A stretch of 64,000 nt of DNA from Venturia oleaginea (taxonomy: Eukaryota > Ascomycota > Dothideomycetes > Venturiales > Venturiaceae), in contig JABMLP010000002.1 in the NCBI GenBank assembly GCA_013176395.1, positions 620,001 to 684,000 on the forward strand. Direction: 5' to 3'. The translations under genes and the position numbers were made by a program. Each line of letters begins with the position of its first letter. The first letter of the stretch is position 1. This document shows, one piece after another, positions 1 through 10,388 of the stretch. The notes under the pieces are model-generated. The model was given only the letters and a program-made list of their open reading frames with translations. It ran no database searches and was not told the DNA's origin.

Positions 1-2132
1 TGAGGGCAGTGGCTATCCAAATGATGATGATTATAGCAGCTTAAACCTGCTGGCGAAGCCACATTTGGTGTATATCGATATGACGCAGTCGAGTTACAAG
101 TTTGGGCGATTCTTTGTTCATTAGTTTGACTGTTTGAGCGTTATCGCAGTGAATAGTTGTTGGTTCCTGAGGGTTGAATCTGATGGCTTTAAAGAAGCGG
201 TTCCACCACATCATTTCACATGAAGCTCCAGAAAGAGCGAGGATATTCAGCTTCAGTGGTAGAGGTTGATACTGTTTTTTGCTTAGTAGCTCTCCAGTCA
301 ATGAGCCTACCGTAAGGGCTGAATGTAAAGCCTTTACTACTACGGCGGGTAGCGATATCATCGGCAAAAGACGCATCCGAATGACATGAGAAGATGTTCT
401 CAGTTTTAAGGCCATTGAACTGAATTGAGAGATACCGAGAATGATAAAGATAAATAATGACTTGGTCTGCAGCGTTAGAACACTGCTGGCTGGGTTTTTG
501 CAGATGTTCTGAAAGAAGAGAGACTGATTTGGCAATATCGGGCCTTGTTATAGTCGCAGCGAAGTCGATGCACCCGACCTTTTATTGGTAGGCAAAGATA
601 GACTGCGGTAAAGCCTTGTCAAGGCGTAGTGTGAGTGGTACATTTGGCATCGGTGATAAGACGGCTTTTCAGGTAGTAAGATTAAAGCGATTGGCGATTT
701 TTTCGATATATGCATCCTGTAAGAGACTGATGGTTTTGGCGTCACGATTGCGAAGAATGCGGATGCCAAGAAAGTACTCAGGGAGGCCTATCTGTTTAAT
801 AGTATACTTGGACCTAAGTTTAGCTTCAAATTCAGTGACGAGGTAACGAGATCTTGGGTGACAAGCGACAATAATATTATCTACGAAGAAGAATACCAAC
901 ATGTCTTGCTTCACAAAAAGACATAGAATGCCCGGAATAGGTGTGAGGCCAAAAGATTCGAGGGTTTCGCTGAAGTTGCGCTGCCAGAGTAGTGGAGATT
1001 GGCGAAGTCCGTACAAGGCACGAAGGAGTAAGAGAACACCATTGCCTGGGAAGCCATCTGGATGTGTGACGTACACAGGTTTCATTGACGTTAGCGTTGA
1101 TGTAGGCATTGACTACATCGTACTGCCATATATCGAGTCCGAATGCAGCAATAAGGGCCATCAAGAAGTGAAAGATTCGTGCAGCCAGTGTTGTTGCTGC
1201 AGTTTCTGCCATAGTGGTTTGAAGGTCGCCTCGTACGCAGAGACGTGCTTTGAATTTGGTGAGGTAGCCGTTAGAATCCGATTTGTACGAGAAGGCCCAT
1301 ATCATTGGCAAAGGTATGATGCTGGGATCCATCTCTGAAGTTGCAAGAGGCTTGAATGTACCTGATTTGCGGAGATGGTTGAATTCTTTCTCTACAGCAG
1401 CGATGAACTGGTCTGCATACAGATGACGAATCATTTGATGCCAATACTTGGGGACTGGAGGTATGTCTTTCCCGTGGGTTCTGGTTGATGAAGTTGCCAG
1501 GGAGAGAGCGAAATCAAAGCCTATAAGGAAGCCTGAATGCTCATTGACTGCTGTGATGTGTGCTTGATGACGAGTCCTCTTTCCAGAAATTATGCTTCTG
1601 ATATCAGTTTCAGCACCAACTGCGGTGTATTCCTCAGAGATCTCTGCAGTGTAGGAGGGCCGAACAGTTGAGGTTGATAACAGATTGGAGGGTGCTGGCG
1701 AGGGAGATTATAATTAGCGGGGTTCAGCTTTATTATTATCTTCGCTTTTATTATTATCCTCGCCATCCTTATTAGATTCTTAATCCTTATCGGATTCTTC
1801 CTTATCATTCTCAGTGTTATCAGAGGAGTCAGTGGCTGACTCCTGCAAAGGTAGAGTAACAGATGGAGTTGGTGATGGCGATGGTGATAGAAGCTGAGAT
1901 TAAGGTGCAGGAGCTTTTAGCGAAGACAATTGAGCAGGAGAGGAGGGCTAAATCGGTTCAGTAACTGGGATTTCACCAAAGTTTGGTAGCGTGAACTGAA
2001 AGGTGTCGAGCAGAGACTCTTCAATTCCATCATTAGCCTTGAGGGATAAAGCGAAACAGAACGACAAAGCTGAGCATTAGAGGGAGACTGTAGGTAGAAG
2101 GATAGCGAAACACCAGGCATTGCCTCTTGGAG
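1..2132 (-). pseudogene. Decayed Ty1/copia retrotransposon pol
   Basis: Read on the minus strand, this is the C-terminal part of a copia-type polyprotein. From about 1860 down to 1720 there is an acidic Asp/Glu/Asn/Lys/Ser-rich linker containing a stop. Next come the conserved start of the reverse transcriptase (about 1625-1100, with IWQYDVVNAYINANVNE), its second half (about 1085-670, LYGLRQSPLLWQRNF) and the RNase H region (535-41, with LSGASCEMMWWNRFF and LRHIDIHQMWLRQQ). The reading frame changes near 1085 and again between 670 and 540, so the ORF is broken. The catalytic YVDD box is changed to FVDN, which should abolish polymerisation. The upstream integrase/gag end is missing because LTR element A abuts it at 2133; the other end runs off the window. 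Family assignment is secure. It is non-functional. Confidence 0.85.
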
Positions 2133-2308
2133 TGTTATGGGCATGGCCCATGGTTGGTTTAGGCTAAGAGCCTAAGCCTGATTGAGTCTAGTATAGAGAC
2201 AGAATCTCATTGAGGTTCTCTGTTTGTAGATACCTTCACTCCTTAACTGAATCTAAACAATCTTTGGCTACGAGTATGCTGCGTCTTTCCAGCTACCGTC
2301 CCGTAATA
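2133..2308 (+). repeat. 5' LTR of element A (176 bp)
   Basis: The boundaries follow from alignment with the two LTRs of copy B, each also 176 bp. It starts TGTTATGGGC and ends CCGTAATA. Near its start lies a short perfect palindrome (ATGGGC-ATG-GCCCAT). It differs from the 3' LTR of B at four positions and from the 5' LTR of B at five. Positions 2245-2255 (AACTGAATCTA) are the presumed start of R because they pair with the primer site just after the LTR. Confidence 0.92.
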
Positions 2309-2319
2309 TAGATTCAGTT
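2309..2319 (+). promoter_or_regulatory. Self-primer binding site of element A
   Basis: The 11 bases directly after the LTR (TAGATTCAGTT) are the exact reverse complement of LTR positions 2245-2255. There is no TGG-starting tRNA-complementary site here. Tf1/sushi-type elements prime minus-strand cDNA by folding the first 11 nt of their own RNA onto such an adjacent site, so the same mechanism is inferred. Confidence 0.75.
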
Positions 2320-2333
2320 CCTTAAAAACCTAG

Positions 2334-3437
2334 GTGTACTTGATGCGTAGCAACAGTACCCTATCGACTCCTACAACCTACACCCCTACTACCGACGACG
2401 ACCCAATCGCGAGCATTACGCAAGGAATCGACAAACTCTCAATGGCTCGAGCGAATTCGCCTGACACCGTACAACAATTGGTGGCAGCTCTGACCGCAGT
2501 CAGTGTTGATGGGAACACCGGTGCAAAGGCTATTGCATGGCCTAAATGGGACGGGAAAAGAGACAACTACACGCTGTTCAGATGGCAGATCAAGACAAAA
2601 ATCACTGTTGAAAATGGGAAGCTTGGGAGCAACCAAGGAATATGCGCGAACATCTTCAACGGGCTTCCGACAGAGAAACAACAACGCGTTATCCAATGGC
2701 TAAGCAATGGAGAGCAACATGATAACTACAAACCCGAGTCCTTCATCAAGCATATGGACGACAAGTTCTTAGATCACGAAGCGGAAGCTAAAGCTCTCGA
2801 CGAACTGAACAAGATTAGCCAAGGCAGCAGACAACCGTTCGAAGACTTCCGCCAGCAGTTCGAACAACTGACATCGCAAGCTGGATCCCTAGCGCCGCAA
2901 AGAGCCTCAAAGATCACTATCATGAACAACGCGCTCAACTACTCCCTCCAACAGACCTTGAAATCAGTGCGATTGTCCAGGGACGACTACGACACCTACG
3001 TAAAGGATGTACAGTACTTCGCGACGAAGACAGAGGCTCTATCCCACCAACGCCGCTATCCAAGTACGGATAAGGAGACGCCAACGACTCGAGGGAGGCC
3101 ACAATCACCCCAAACAGTCAGTCGTGACGCAGAAGGCGATGTCGAAATGACTGGCATCAACGCCCTTTCGGCGCAGATCGCAGCACTGATAGCTCGGGTC
3201 GATACACTCGGAAAGGATGCGAAGAAGGACCGACGACCCAGAGCAAAATGGCGATCCCAAACAGAGTTCTTGGCACTTATACAAGCGGGCAAATGTGGGC
3301 GCTGTAAGAAGCCCAAGCACCACCCGAACGTATGCGAATTCCGACCAGCAACACGTTCAAAGACTCAGGTCACTGCGGTAATCACACAGCATACCGATGA
3401 CTCCCTACAGGAAGCCTCATCAGAGTCGGAAAACTAG
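2334..3437 (+). CDS. Gag polyprotein, element A (intact)
   Basis: A 367-residue Gag with no interruption. The N-terminal 60 residues are Ser/Thr/Pro-rich. A helical capsid-like domain follows (about 70-230, with RQPFEDFRQQFEQLTSQAG). A CCHC zinc knuckle near residues 324-337 reads CGRCKKPKHHPNVC (C-X2-C-X4-H-X4-C), the RNA-binding nucleocapsid motif. The ATG lies 14 nt after the primer site. The stop (TAG, 3435-3437) is immediately preceded by G-GAA-AAC, and pol continues in the -1 frame. The copy in element B is cut short by TGG to TGA before the knuckle, so this is the only complete gag of the pair. Confidence 0.9.
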   Translation: MYLMRSNSTLSTPTTYTPTTDDDPIASITQGIDKLSMARANSPDTVQQLVAALTAVSVDGNTGAKAIAWPKWDGKRDNYTLFRWQIKTKITVENGKLGSNQGICANIFNGLPTEKQQRVIQWLSNGEQHDNYKPESFIKHMDDKFLDHEAEAKALDELNKISQGSRQPFEDFRQQFEQLTSQAGSLAPQRASKITIMNNALNYSLQQTLKSVRLSRDDYDTYVKDVQYFATKTEALSHQRRYPSTDKETPTTRGRPQSPQTVSRDAEGDVEMTGINALSAQIAALIARVDTLGKDAKKDRRPRAKWRSQTEFLALIQAGKCGRCKKPKHHPNVCEFRPATRSKTQVTAVITQHTDDSLQEASSESEN

Positions 3438-3445
3438 CTACCCTT

Positions 3446-6115
3446 GTGCATCGTCGCGCACGAGGGTCTGAGGTAGATGTACATGGCGAAGATATTACAA
3501 AGCTACCAAGCATAAGAGAAATCAAAGCAGCAAAGGACAGGATGGAAAGTACACCCTTCTTGATAGATACCTTGATCAATGGAACTTCTTTCACCGAGTC
3601 CTTCTTTGATAACGGCTGCCTCCCTTATGCTGCTTTCAGCGAAAAGAGTGTCCAAACACATCGTCTACCGTGCATCCCAATTGACACCAAACAATTGGCA
3701 CTGGCTAAAGAGAGCCACGAGAACGGAGAAAACCTCCGTATTACGCACATGACCTACGCTACGATCGACATTGATGGTCGAGCAGAGCGAGTCTATGGGT
3801 ATATGGTGAAAGGATTGAGCTTCCCTATTATCCTAGGCAAGACATGGGCAGAGAGGAACTGGGTGCGATATATAGCAGCTAAGAGAAAGCTGCTTATTGG
3901 TCAAGGATCCCAGCGCATCACGATAAGAGAAAAGGGGTGGCTAGAACAGAACACCAAAGCGCGAGACCGGCTCGCTCACGTGCAGGCGGCTCGTCTAGTG
4001 TCAGGATCTGTATTTGCAGCTATTGTTGGAAGAGCCCAGCGACGGTTGAGAAGAGATGGACCGGATGGTACGCAAGTGCTGGCTATCTCGATGTCGGATA
4101 TCAACAAGGCGCTAAGCAAGTTAGCAGAAAGAAAACAGAGAAAGACTGAGGAAGAAATCCGACAAGAGATACCAGAAGAAATAGCAGAGCACGCTGATGC
4201 CTTTCTCGACGACGAAGACGGAGAGATCGCGCCCCATCAAGAGGGTCGCGATCACGTTATCGAATTGATACGAGATGAACAAAGTCGCGAGGCAGAAGTT
4301 CCTTGGGGCCCATTATACGGCATGTCGAGGGAAGAGCTATTAGTCCTACGAAAAACACTTTCGGACTATATGGACAAGGACTGGATACGCGCCAGCAACT
4401 CACCAGCGGCAGCCCCAGTCTTGTTTGTGAGGAAACCAGGTGGAGGCATTCGGATGCGTGTCGACTATCGGGCACTGAATCGAATCACTCGATCGGACCG
4501 CTACCCATTGCCACTAATCCGAGAAACCCTACGAAATCTAGCAACAGCGCGTTGGTACACCAAACTTGACGTCAGAGCGGCATTTCATCGGCTCCGCATC
4601 AAGCACGGCGATGAGTGGAAAACGGCTTTTCGCACTCGATTTGGACTATTCGAATGGCTAGTTACCCCCTTCAGACTAGCTGGCGCACCCGCGAGCTTCC
4701 AACGATACATCAACGGAGTCCTACGGGAATTCCTAGATATCTGCTGTTCAGCCTACATGGACGATGTCTTGATATGGAGCGACGGCGACTATCTGGATCA
4801 CATGGTTAGGGTTAACCAAATTCTTGCCAAGCTCAAGACTGCTGGACTTCGGCTAGACTTAAGCAAGTGCGAATTTGCTGTTAAGGAGGTCAAATATCTG
4901 GGGTTCATTATCACTGCAGGAGAAGGGATCAAAGTTGACCCAGAGAAAGTTGCCGCGATTAAAGAATGGGAGGCTCCAGTCAATGTCACAGGCGTACGCT
5001 CCTTCCTAGGCTTTGCAAATTTCTACCGAGACTTCATCGACAACTTCTCAGAGCTCTCCGACCCCTTAATCAAGTTAACACGGAAGGCCGTCGCTTTTGT
5101 CTGGAACAAAGAATATGAGAACGCCTTTCAAGTCTTGAAGGAGCTATTCATCTCCGCTCCAATACTGGCTCACTGGAATCCAGACCTGGATACGGTACTC
5201 GAGTGCGACTGCTCTGGCTACACGCTGGGAGGCACGTTCTCGCAGAAGGATATAAAAGGAAAACTACGACCAGTAGCATACTTCTCCCGCAAGCTCACTG
5301 CGGCTGAATGTAACTATGAGATTCACGATAATGAATTACTGGCAGTAATCAAGTCCATTGAACACTGGAGAGGAGAACTACGCAGTGTTGCAGCACCTTT
5401 CAAAGTCCTTACCGATCACAAGAATCTCCGCTACTTTATGACAGCGCAGCGTTTGTCAGAGAGACAAGCAAGATGGTCTCTAATTCCATCTGAGTACCAA
5501 CTCCAGCTGGAATTTGGCGCCGGTAAACTAGCGCAAAGACCAGACGCACTATCAAGAAGACATCAGGATATGCCACATGACAAGAACGACGAGAGACTAC
5601 AAGGGCGAGTGGCCCAGTTGATAAGGACGAATGGCTTCCTCCTCTTTCCGAGAGGACGACCGAAACAATCGCAATACAAGCTCTTACCTGCCCAGTCAAT
5701 ACACCGAATATATCCAATAGTACATGGGACGTTATACGGGAGCCCCAGCAAAATACTGGACTGGACGGTCGACACCAGCTAACTGCCGAAGACGGTCAAC
5801 ACCGGTCCACTACTAGGGACGGTCAAAACCGGTCAGTTGCAAAAGGATGCGATCTTTTCGAGAAACCAGAGTTACAACTTCTCTGGGATCGCGCAATAGC
5901 AGAGGACCAATCCTACCAAGCTATTCATACGGCTATAGTTACTGGCGAACGTTCCTTTCCTCCAAAGCTCAAGTTGTCGGTACAGCTACCCGAATGCGAA
6001 GTAGACGACCACGGCGCGGTCACGAGAAGAGGGATCCTATGGGTACCAGATTGGGAACCGCTGCGAACAACGCTGGTCCAACAAACTCACGATTCCCATA
6101 TTACTGGACATCCAG
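3446..6115 (+). pseudogene. Pol of element A, frameshifted and truncated
   Basis: The frame is open from 3446 (a GTG, no ATG near the start) to a stop at 5782. It contains a retropepsin-like site (FFDNGC), a linker, the full reverse transcriptase with YMDD at about 4755-4766, and RNase H (DCSGYTLGG). Compared with copy B there is a 1-nt deletion near 5621 (ttgataagg against ttgatcaagg), which ends the ORF early. In another frame homology continues to 6115, where copy B interrupts it. Two unusual RT substitutions relative to B are Cys to Arg (RMRVDYRAL) and Gly to Arg (TPFRLAGAP), both at normally conserved positions. It cannot encode integrase. Confidence 0.9.
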
Positions 6116-6291
6116 TATTACGGGACGGTAGCTGGAAAGACGCAGCATACTCGTAGCCAAAGATTGTTTAGATTCAGTTAAGGAGTGAAGGTATCTACAA
6201 ACAGAGAACCTCAATGAGGTTCTTTCTCTATACTAGGCTCAATCAGGCTTAGGCTCTTAGCCTATACCAACCATGGGCCATGCCCATAACA
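6116..6291 (-). repeat. 3' LTR of element B
   Basis: 176 bp, identical to the 5' LTR of B (11518-11693) except for one base in the region pairing with R (aagg against aaag). Its outer end (TATTACGGG on the plus strand) is joined directly to the interior of element A pol at 6115/6116. Confidence 0.93.
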
Positions 6292-6294
6292 TTA

Positions 6295-6305
6295 CCCCCC
6301 TCCTT
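6295..6305 (-). other. Polypurine tract of element B
   Basis: On the minus strand AAGGAGGGGGG lies three bases upstream of the 3' LTR (TGTTAT...). This is the expected primer for plus-strand cDNA synthesis. The pol stop codon (6306-6304) touches the tract. Confidence 0.8.
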
Positions 6306-9300
6306 ACCGGGTGTGCAGGACTAAAGAGGGTGTGGTAGGTGGGATAATCAAACAGACAAACGCCATACATCGCTTCTGCCAGCTTGTAGCAGATTCGAAG
6401 GCGCTGGCCACCGCTACTCGGTTTCTTCGGGCCCCTGTTTGAGCTCCTATATCTTCGCCGACACCGTCGCCCTTGCCATACTCTGCCTCGAAGCGGTCTA
6501 AGTCCTCGACTTCTGTGAATAATGAACGTGGCTGCCAATCGGGATCTGCATAGCCTTTCCATTTGATTAATAACTGACGAACCCAGCCTCGCCCAACCCG
6601 TTTCTTCTCTGCGCGAAGTATACGTTCTACTTCAAACTCAGCCTCTGTTTCTTCGGTTTGAGGCACTAATGGTGGCGGCTGGGTATCATCGGATTCTTGT
6701 GAGGGCAGTGTGTCGGTTGCGGCTCGGCGGAGTAGGTCAACGTGGAAACGGTTATGGATACCACTTGGCAGGTCAGCCAGCTCGTATACCATCGGGGAGA
6801 TCTGGTTCTCGACAGTGTATTTGGCTTGCGTCCACGACAGTTTCTTTGATAGCTGCGGAGTATTGATATTCCTAAGGTTCAACCAGACTTTGTCGCCCTT
6901 TTTTAACGTTTCGGCAGCTTGACGTGACCTGTTGGCGTCGTTCTCCATCTTCTGCTGGGACCAGGCCATCGCTGCCTGTGCATATTCTTGTGCCTCTTCT
7001 ATTCGTTGCACAAAGGTCTCGGCATCGGCTGTTGGTGAGTTACTGGGTGAGATTCGTTGTACTTTCTGGATTGGTTCCGCATGGTAGCCGTGAGTTAGAT
7101 AGAATGGACTCATCCCTGTGACCGAAGAGTCACGATTGTTCAGTGCTAACATAGCCGTAGGTAGTAGCGTTGGCCAGTCTAGTTGGGAGTATGCGATGAA
7201 GGCGCGGAGATAGCGTAGAACTTCCTGGTTCATACGCTCGGTCGCGCCATCGGTCTGTGGATGAAAGGCTGTAGAGAGTCTCTGCTCAATCTTTGTAAGT
7301 TCGCAAAGCTTCCTCCAAAAACGACCTGTCCAATTGCTGCCTCTGTCCGACGTCAATGCCATGGGAAATCCGTGGTAGCGATAGTGGCATTGTAAGAACC
7401 TTTTCGCGCACTCTTTGGCGCTCATTGTAGTCATAGCCTCCAACGTAACACTTTTGAGGAGGCGATCTGTGATAACCATGAGGTATTTTGGGCCGTTTTC
7501 CTCCGCGGGCAAATCAGTCATGAAATCGATTGATAGCTCGCTGTGGAAGCGGGCCGGGATTGGAAGTGGTTTCAGAAGACCTCGCTTCTTATCACGCCAT
7601 ATTCCTGTTCTCCCACATACGTCGCAATTACGTACAAACTGCCGGACTGTCTTGTATTGTTGGGGCCAAAAGAAACTTCTGGATAGAATCGCAAGCGTGC
7701 TATCTCTCCCTGGGTGTCCAGTAACATGGGAATCGTGAGTTTGTTGGACCAGCGTTGTTCGCAGCGGTTCCCAATCTGGTACCCATAGGATCCCTCTTCT
7801 CGTGACCGCGCCGTGGTCGTCTACTTCGCATTCGGGTAGCTGTACCGACAACTTGAGCTCTGGAGGAAAGGAACGTTCGCCAGTAACTATAGCCGTATGA
7901 ATAGCTTCGTAGGATTGGTCCTCTGCTATTGCGCGATCCCAGAGAAGTTGTAACTCTGGTTTCTCGAAAAGATCGCATCCTTTTGCAACTGACCGGTTTT
8001 GACCGTACCTAGTAGTGGACCGGTGTTGACCGTTTTCGGCAGTCAGCTGGTGTCGACCGTCCAGTCCAGTATTTTGCTGGGGCTCCCGTATAACGTCCCA
8101 TGTACTATTGGATGTATTCGGTGTATTGACTGGGCAGATAAGGGCTTGTATTGCGATTGTTTCGGTCGTCCTCTCGGAAAGAGGAGGAAGCCATTCGTCC
8201 TTGATCAACTGGGCCACTCGCCCTTGTAGTCTCTCGTCGTTCTTGTCATGTGGCATATCTTGATGTCTTCTTGATAGTGCGTCTGGTCTTTGCGCTAGTT
8301 TTCCGGCGCGAAATTCCAGCTGGAATTGGTACTCAGATAGAATTAGCGACCATCTTGCTTGTCTCTCTGACAAACGCTGCGCTGTCATAAAGTAGCGGAG
8401 ATTCTTGTGATCGGTAAGGACTTTGAAAGGTGCTGCAACACTGCGTAGTTCTCCTCTCCAGTGTTCAATGGACTTGATTACTGCCAGTAATTCTTTATCG
8501 TGGATCTCGTAGTTACATTCAGCCGCAGTGAGCTTGCGGGAGAAGTATGCTACTGGTCGTAGTTTTCCTTTCATATCCTTCTGCGACAACGTGCCTCCCA
8601 GCGCGTAGCCAGAGCAGTCGCACTCGAGTACCGTATCCAGGTCTGGATTCCAGTGAGCCAGTATTGGGGCGGAGATGAATAGCTCCTTCAAGACTTGAAA
8701 GGCGTTCTCATGTTCTTTGTTCCAGACAAAAGCGACGGCCTTCCGTGTTAACTTGATTAAGGGGTCGGAGAGCTCTGAGAAGTTGTCGATGAAGTCTCGG
8801 TAGAAATTTGCAAAGCCTAGGAAGGAGCGTACGCCTGTGACATTGACTGGAGCCTCCCATTCTTTAATCGCGGCAACTTTCTCTGGGTCGACTTTGATCC
8901 CTTCTCCTGCAGTGATAATGAACCCCAGATATTTGACCTCCTGAACAGCAAACTCGCACTTGCTTAAGTCTAGCCGAAGTCCAGCAGTCTTGAGCTTGGC
9001 AAGAATTTGGTTAACCTTAACCATGTGATCCAGATAGTCGCCGTCGCTCCATATCAAGACATCGTCCATGTAGGCTGAACAGCAGATATCTAGGGATTCC
9101 CGTAGGACTCCGTTGATGTATCGTTGAAAGCTCGCGGGTGCGCCAGCTAGTCCGAAGGGGGTAACTAGCCATTCGAATAGTCCAAATCGAGTGCGAAAAG
9201 CCGTTTTCCACTCATCGCCGTGCTTGATGCGGAGCCGATGAAATGCCGCTCTGACGTCAAGTTTGGTGTACCAACGCGCTGTTGCTAGATTTCGTAGGGT

Positions 9301-10380
9301 TTCTCGGATTAGTGGCAATGGGTAGCGGTCCGATCGAGTGATTCGATTCAGTGCCCGATAGTCTACACACATCCGAATGCCTCCACCTGGTTTCCTTACA
9401 AATAAGACTGGGGCTGCCGCTGGTGAGTTGCTGGCGCGTATCCAGCCCTTGTCCATATAGTCCGAAAGTGTTTTTCGTAGGACTAATAGCTCTTCCCTCG
9501 ACATGCCGTATAATGGGCCCCAAGGAACTTCTGCCTCGCGACCTTGTTCATCTCGTATCAATTCGATAACGTGATCGCGACCCTCTTGATGGGGCGCGAT
9601 CTCTCCGTCTTCGTCGTCGAGAAAGGCATCAGCATGCTCTGCTATTTCTTCTGGTATCTCTTGTCGGATTTCTTCCTCAGTCTTTCTCTGTTTTCTTTCT
9701 GCTAACTTGCTTAGCGCCTTGTTGATATCCGACATCGAGATAGCCAGCACTTGTGTACCATCCGGTCCATCTCTTCTCAACCGTCGCTGGGCCCTTCCAA
9801 CAATAGCTGCAAATACAGATCCTGACACTAGACAAGCCGCCCGCACGTGAGCGAGCCGGTCTCGCGCTTTGGTGTTCTGTTCTAGCCACCCCTTTTCTCT
9901 TACCGTGATGCGCTGGGATCCTTGACCAATAAGCAGCTTTCTCTTAGCTGCTATATATCGCACCCAGTTTCTCTCTGCCCATGCCTTGCCTAGGATAATA
10001 GGGAAGCTCAATCCTTTCACTATATACCCATAGACTCGCTCTGCTCGACCATCAATGTCGATCGTAGCGTAGGTCATGTGCGTAATACGGAGGTCTTCTC
10101 CGTTCTCGTGGCTCTCTTTAGCCAGTGCCAATTGTTTGGTGTCAATTGGGATGCGCGGTAGACGATGTGTTTGGACACTCTTCTCGCTGAAAGCAGCATA
10201 AGGGAGGCAGCCGTTATCAAAGAAGGATTCGGTGAAAGAAGTTCCGTTGATCAAGGTATCTATCAAGAAGGGTGTACTTTCCATCCTATCCTTTGCTGCT
10301 TTGATTTCTCTTATGCCTGGTAGCTTTGTAATGTCTTCGCCATGTACATCTACTTCAGACCCTCGTGCGCGACGATGCAC
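6304..10380 (-). CDS. Pol polyprotein, element B (PR-RT-RH-IN-chromodomain)
   Basis: An uninterrupted frame of 1358 codons. Visible in order are a retropepsin-like site (FFDNGC, near residue 53), reverse transcriptase with the SAYMDDVLIW box, RNase H (DCSGYALGG, DHKNLRYF), integrase with an HHCC zinc motif (THDSH...CDVCG) and a DDE core (SIDFMTD, TSDRGSNW, ATERMNQE), and a C-terminal chromodomain (about residues 1250-1310: VERIL, LLIKWKGY, DWQPRSLF). The chromodomain marks a chromovirus, a group thought to target chromatin marks. The first codon of the open frame is GTG, so Pol is probably made by -1 frameshifting from gag, or by reinitiation. Retropepsin normally reads D-S/T-G; here it is D-N-G. 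Confidence 0.92.
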   Translation of the reverse strand: MHRRARGSEVDVHGEDITKLPGIREIKAAKDRMESTPFLIDTLINGTSFTESFFDNGCLPYAAFSEKSVQTHRLPRIPIDTKQLALAKESHENGEDLRITHMTYATIDIDGRAERVYGYIVKGLSFPIILGKAWAERNWVRYIAAKRKLLIGQGSQRITVREKGWLEQNTKARDRLAHVRAACLVSGSVFAAIVGRAQRRLRRDGPDGTQVLAISMSDINKALSKLAERKQRKTEEEIRQEIPEEIAEHADAFLDDEDGEIAPHQEGRDHVIELIRDEQGREAEVPWGPLYGMSREELLVLRKTLSDYMDKGWIRASNSPAAAPVLFVRKPGGGIRMCVDYRALNRITRSDRYPLPLIRETLRNLATARWYTKLDVRAAFHRLRIKHGDEWKTAFRTRFGLFEWLVTPFGLAGAPASFQRYINGVLRESLDICCSAYMDDVLIWSDGDYLDHMVKVNQILAKLKTAGLRLDLSKCEFAVQEVKYLGFIITAGEGIKVDPEKVAAIKEWEAPVNVTGVRSFLGFANFYRDFIDNFSELSDPLIKLTRKAVAFVWNKEHENAFQVLKELFISAPILAHWNPDLDTVLECDCSGYALGGTLSQKDMKGKLRPVAYFSRKLTAAECNYEIHDKELLAVIKSIEHWRGELRSVAAPFKVLTDHKNLRYFMTAQRLSERQARWSLILSEYQFQLEFRAGKLAQRPDALSRRHQDMPHDKNDERLQGRVAQLIKDEWLPPLSERTTETIAIQALICPVNTPNTSNSTWDVIREPQQNTGLDGRHQLTAENGQHRSTTRYGQNRSVAKGCDLFEKPELQLLWDRAIAEDQSYEAIHTAIVTGERSFPPELKLSVQLPECEVDDHGAVTRRGILWVPDWEPLRTTLVQQTHDSHVTGHPGRDSTLAILSRSFFWPQQYKTVRQFVRNCDVCGRTGIWRDKKRGLLKPLPIPARFHSELSIDFMTDLPAEENGPKYLMVITDRLLKSVTLEAMTTMSAKECAKRFLQCHYRYHGFPMALTSDRGSNWTGRFWRKLCELTKIEQRLSTAFHPQTDGATERMNQEVLRYLRAFIAYSQLDWPTLLPTAMLALNNRDSSVTGMSPFYLTHGYHAEPIQKVQRISPSNSPTADAETFVQRIEEAQEYAQAAMAWSQQKMENDANRSRQAAETLKKGDKVWLNLRNINTPQLSKKLSWTQAKYTVENQISPMVYELADLPSGIHNRFHVDLLRRAATDTLPSQESDDTQPPPLVPQTEETEAEFEVERILRAEKKRVGRGWVRQLLIKWKGYADPDWQPRSLFTEVEDLDRFEAEYGKGDGVGEDIGAQTGARRNRVAVASAFESATSWQKRCMAFVCLIIPPTTPSLVLHTR

Positions 10381-10388
10381 AAGGGTAG

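Larger units (their letters stand above)
2133..6115 (+). mobile_element. Gypsy/chromovirus element A, 3'-truncated
   Basis: Element A is a Ty3/gypsy LTR retrotransposon in plus orientation: 5' LTR (2133-2308), self-primer site (2309-2319), gag (2334-3437), and pol in the -1 frame (from about 3438). It stops abruptly at 6115, inside the HHCC zinc motif of integrase, where the 3' LTR of copy B begins in the opposite orientation. The rest of integrase, the chromodomain, polypurine tract and 3' LTR of A are absent from the window, also beyond B. Copy B (6116-11693) is almost identical over the shared part. The left flank is the decayed copia element, so A appears to have landed in it. No target-site duplication is visible. 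Confidence 0.93.
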
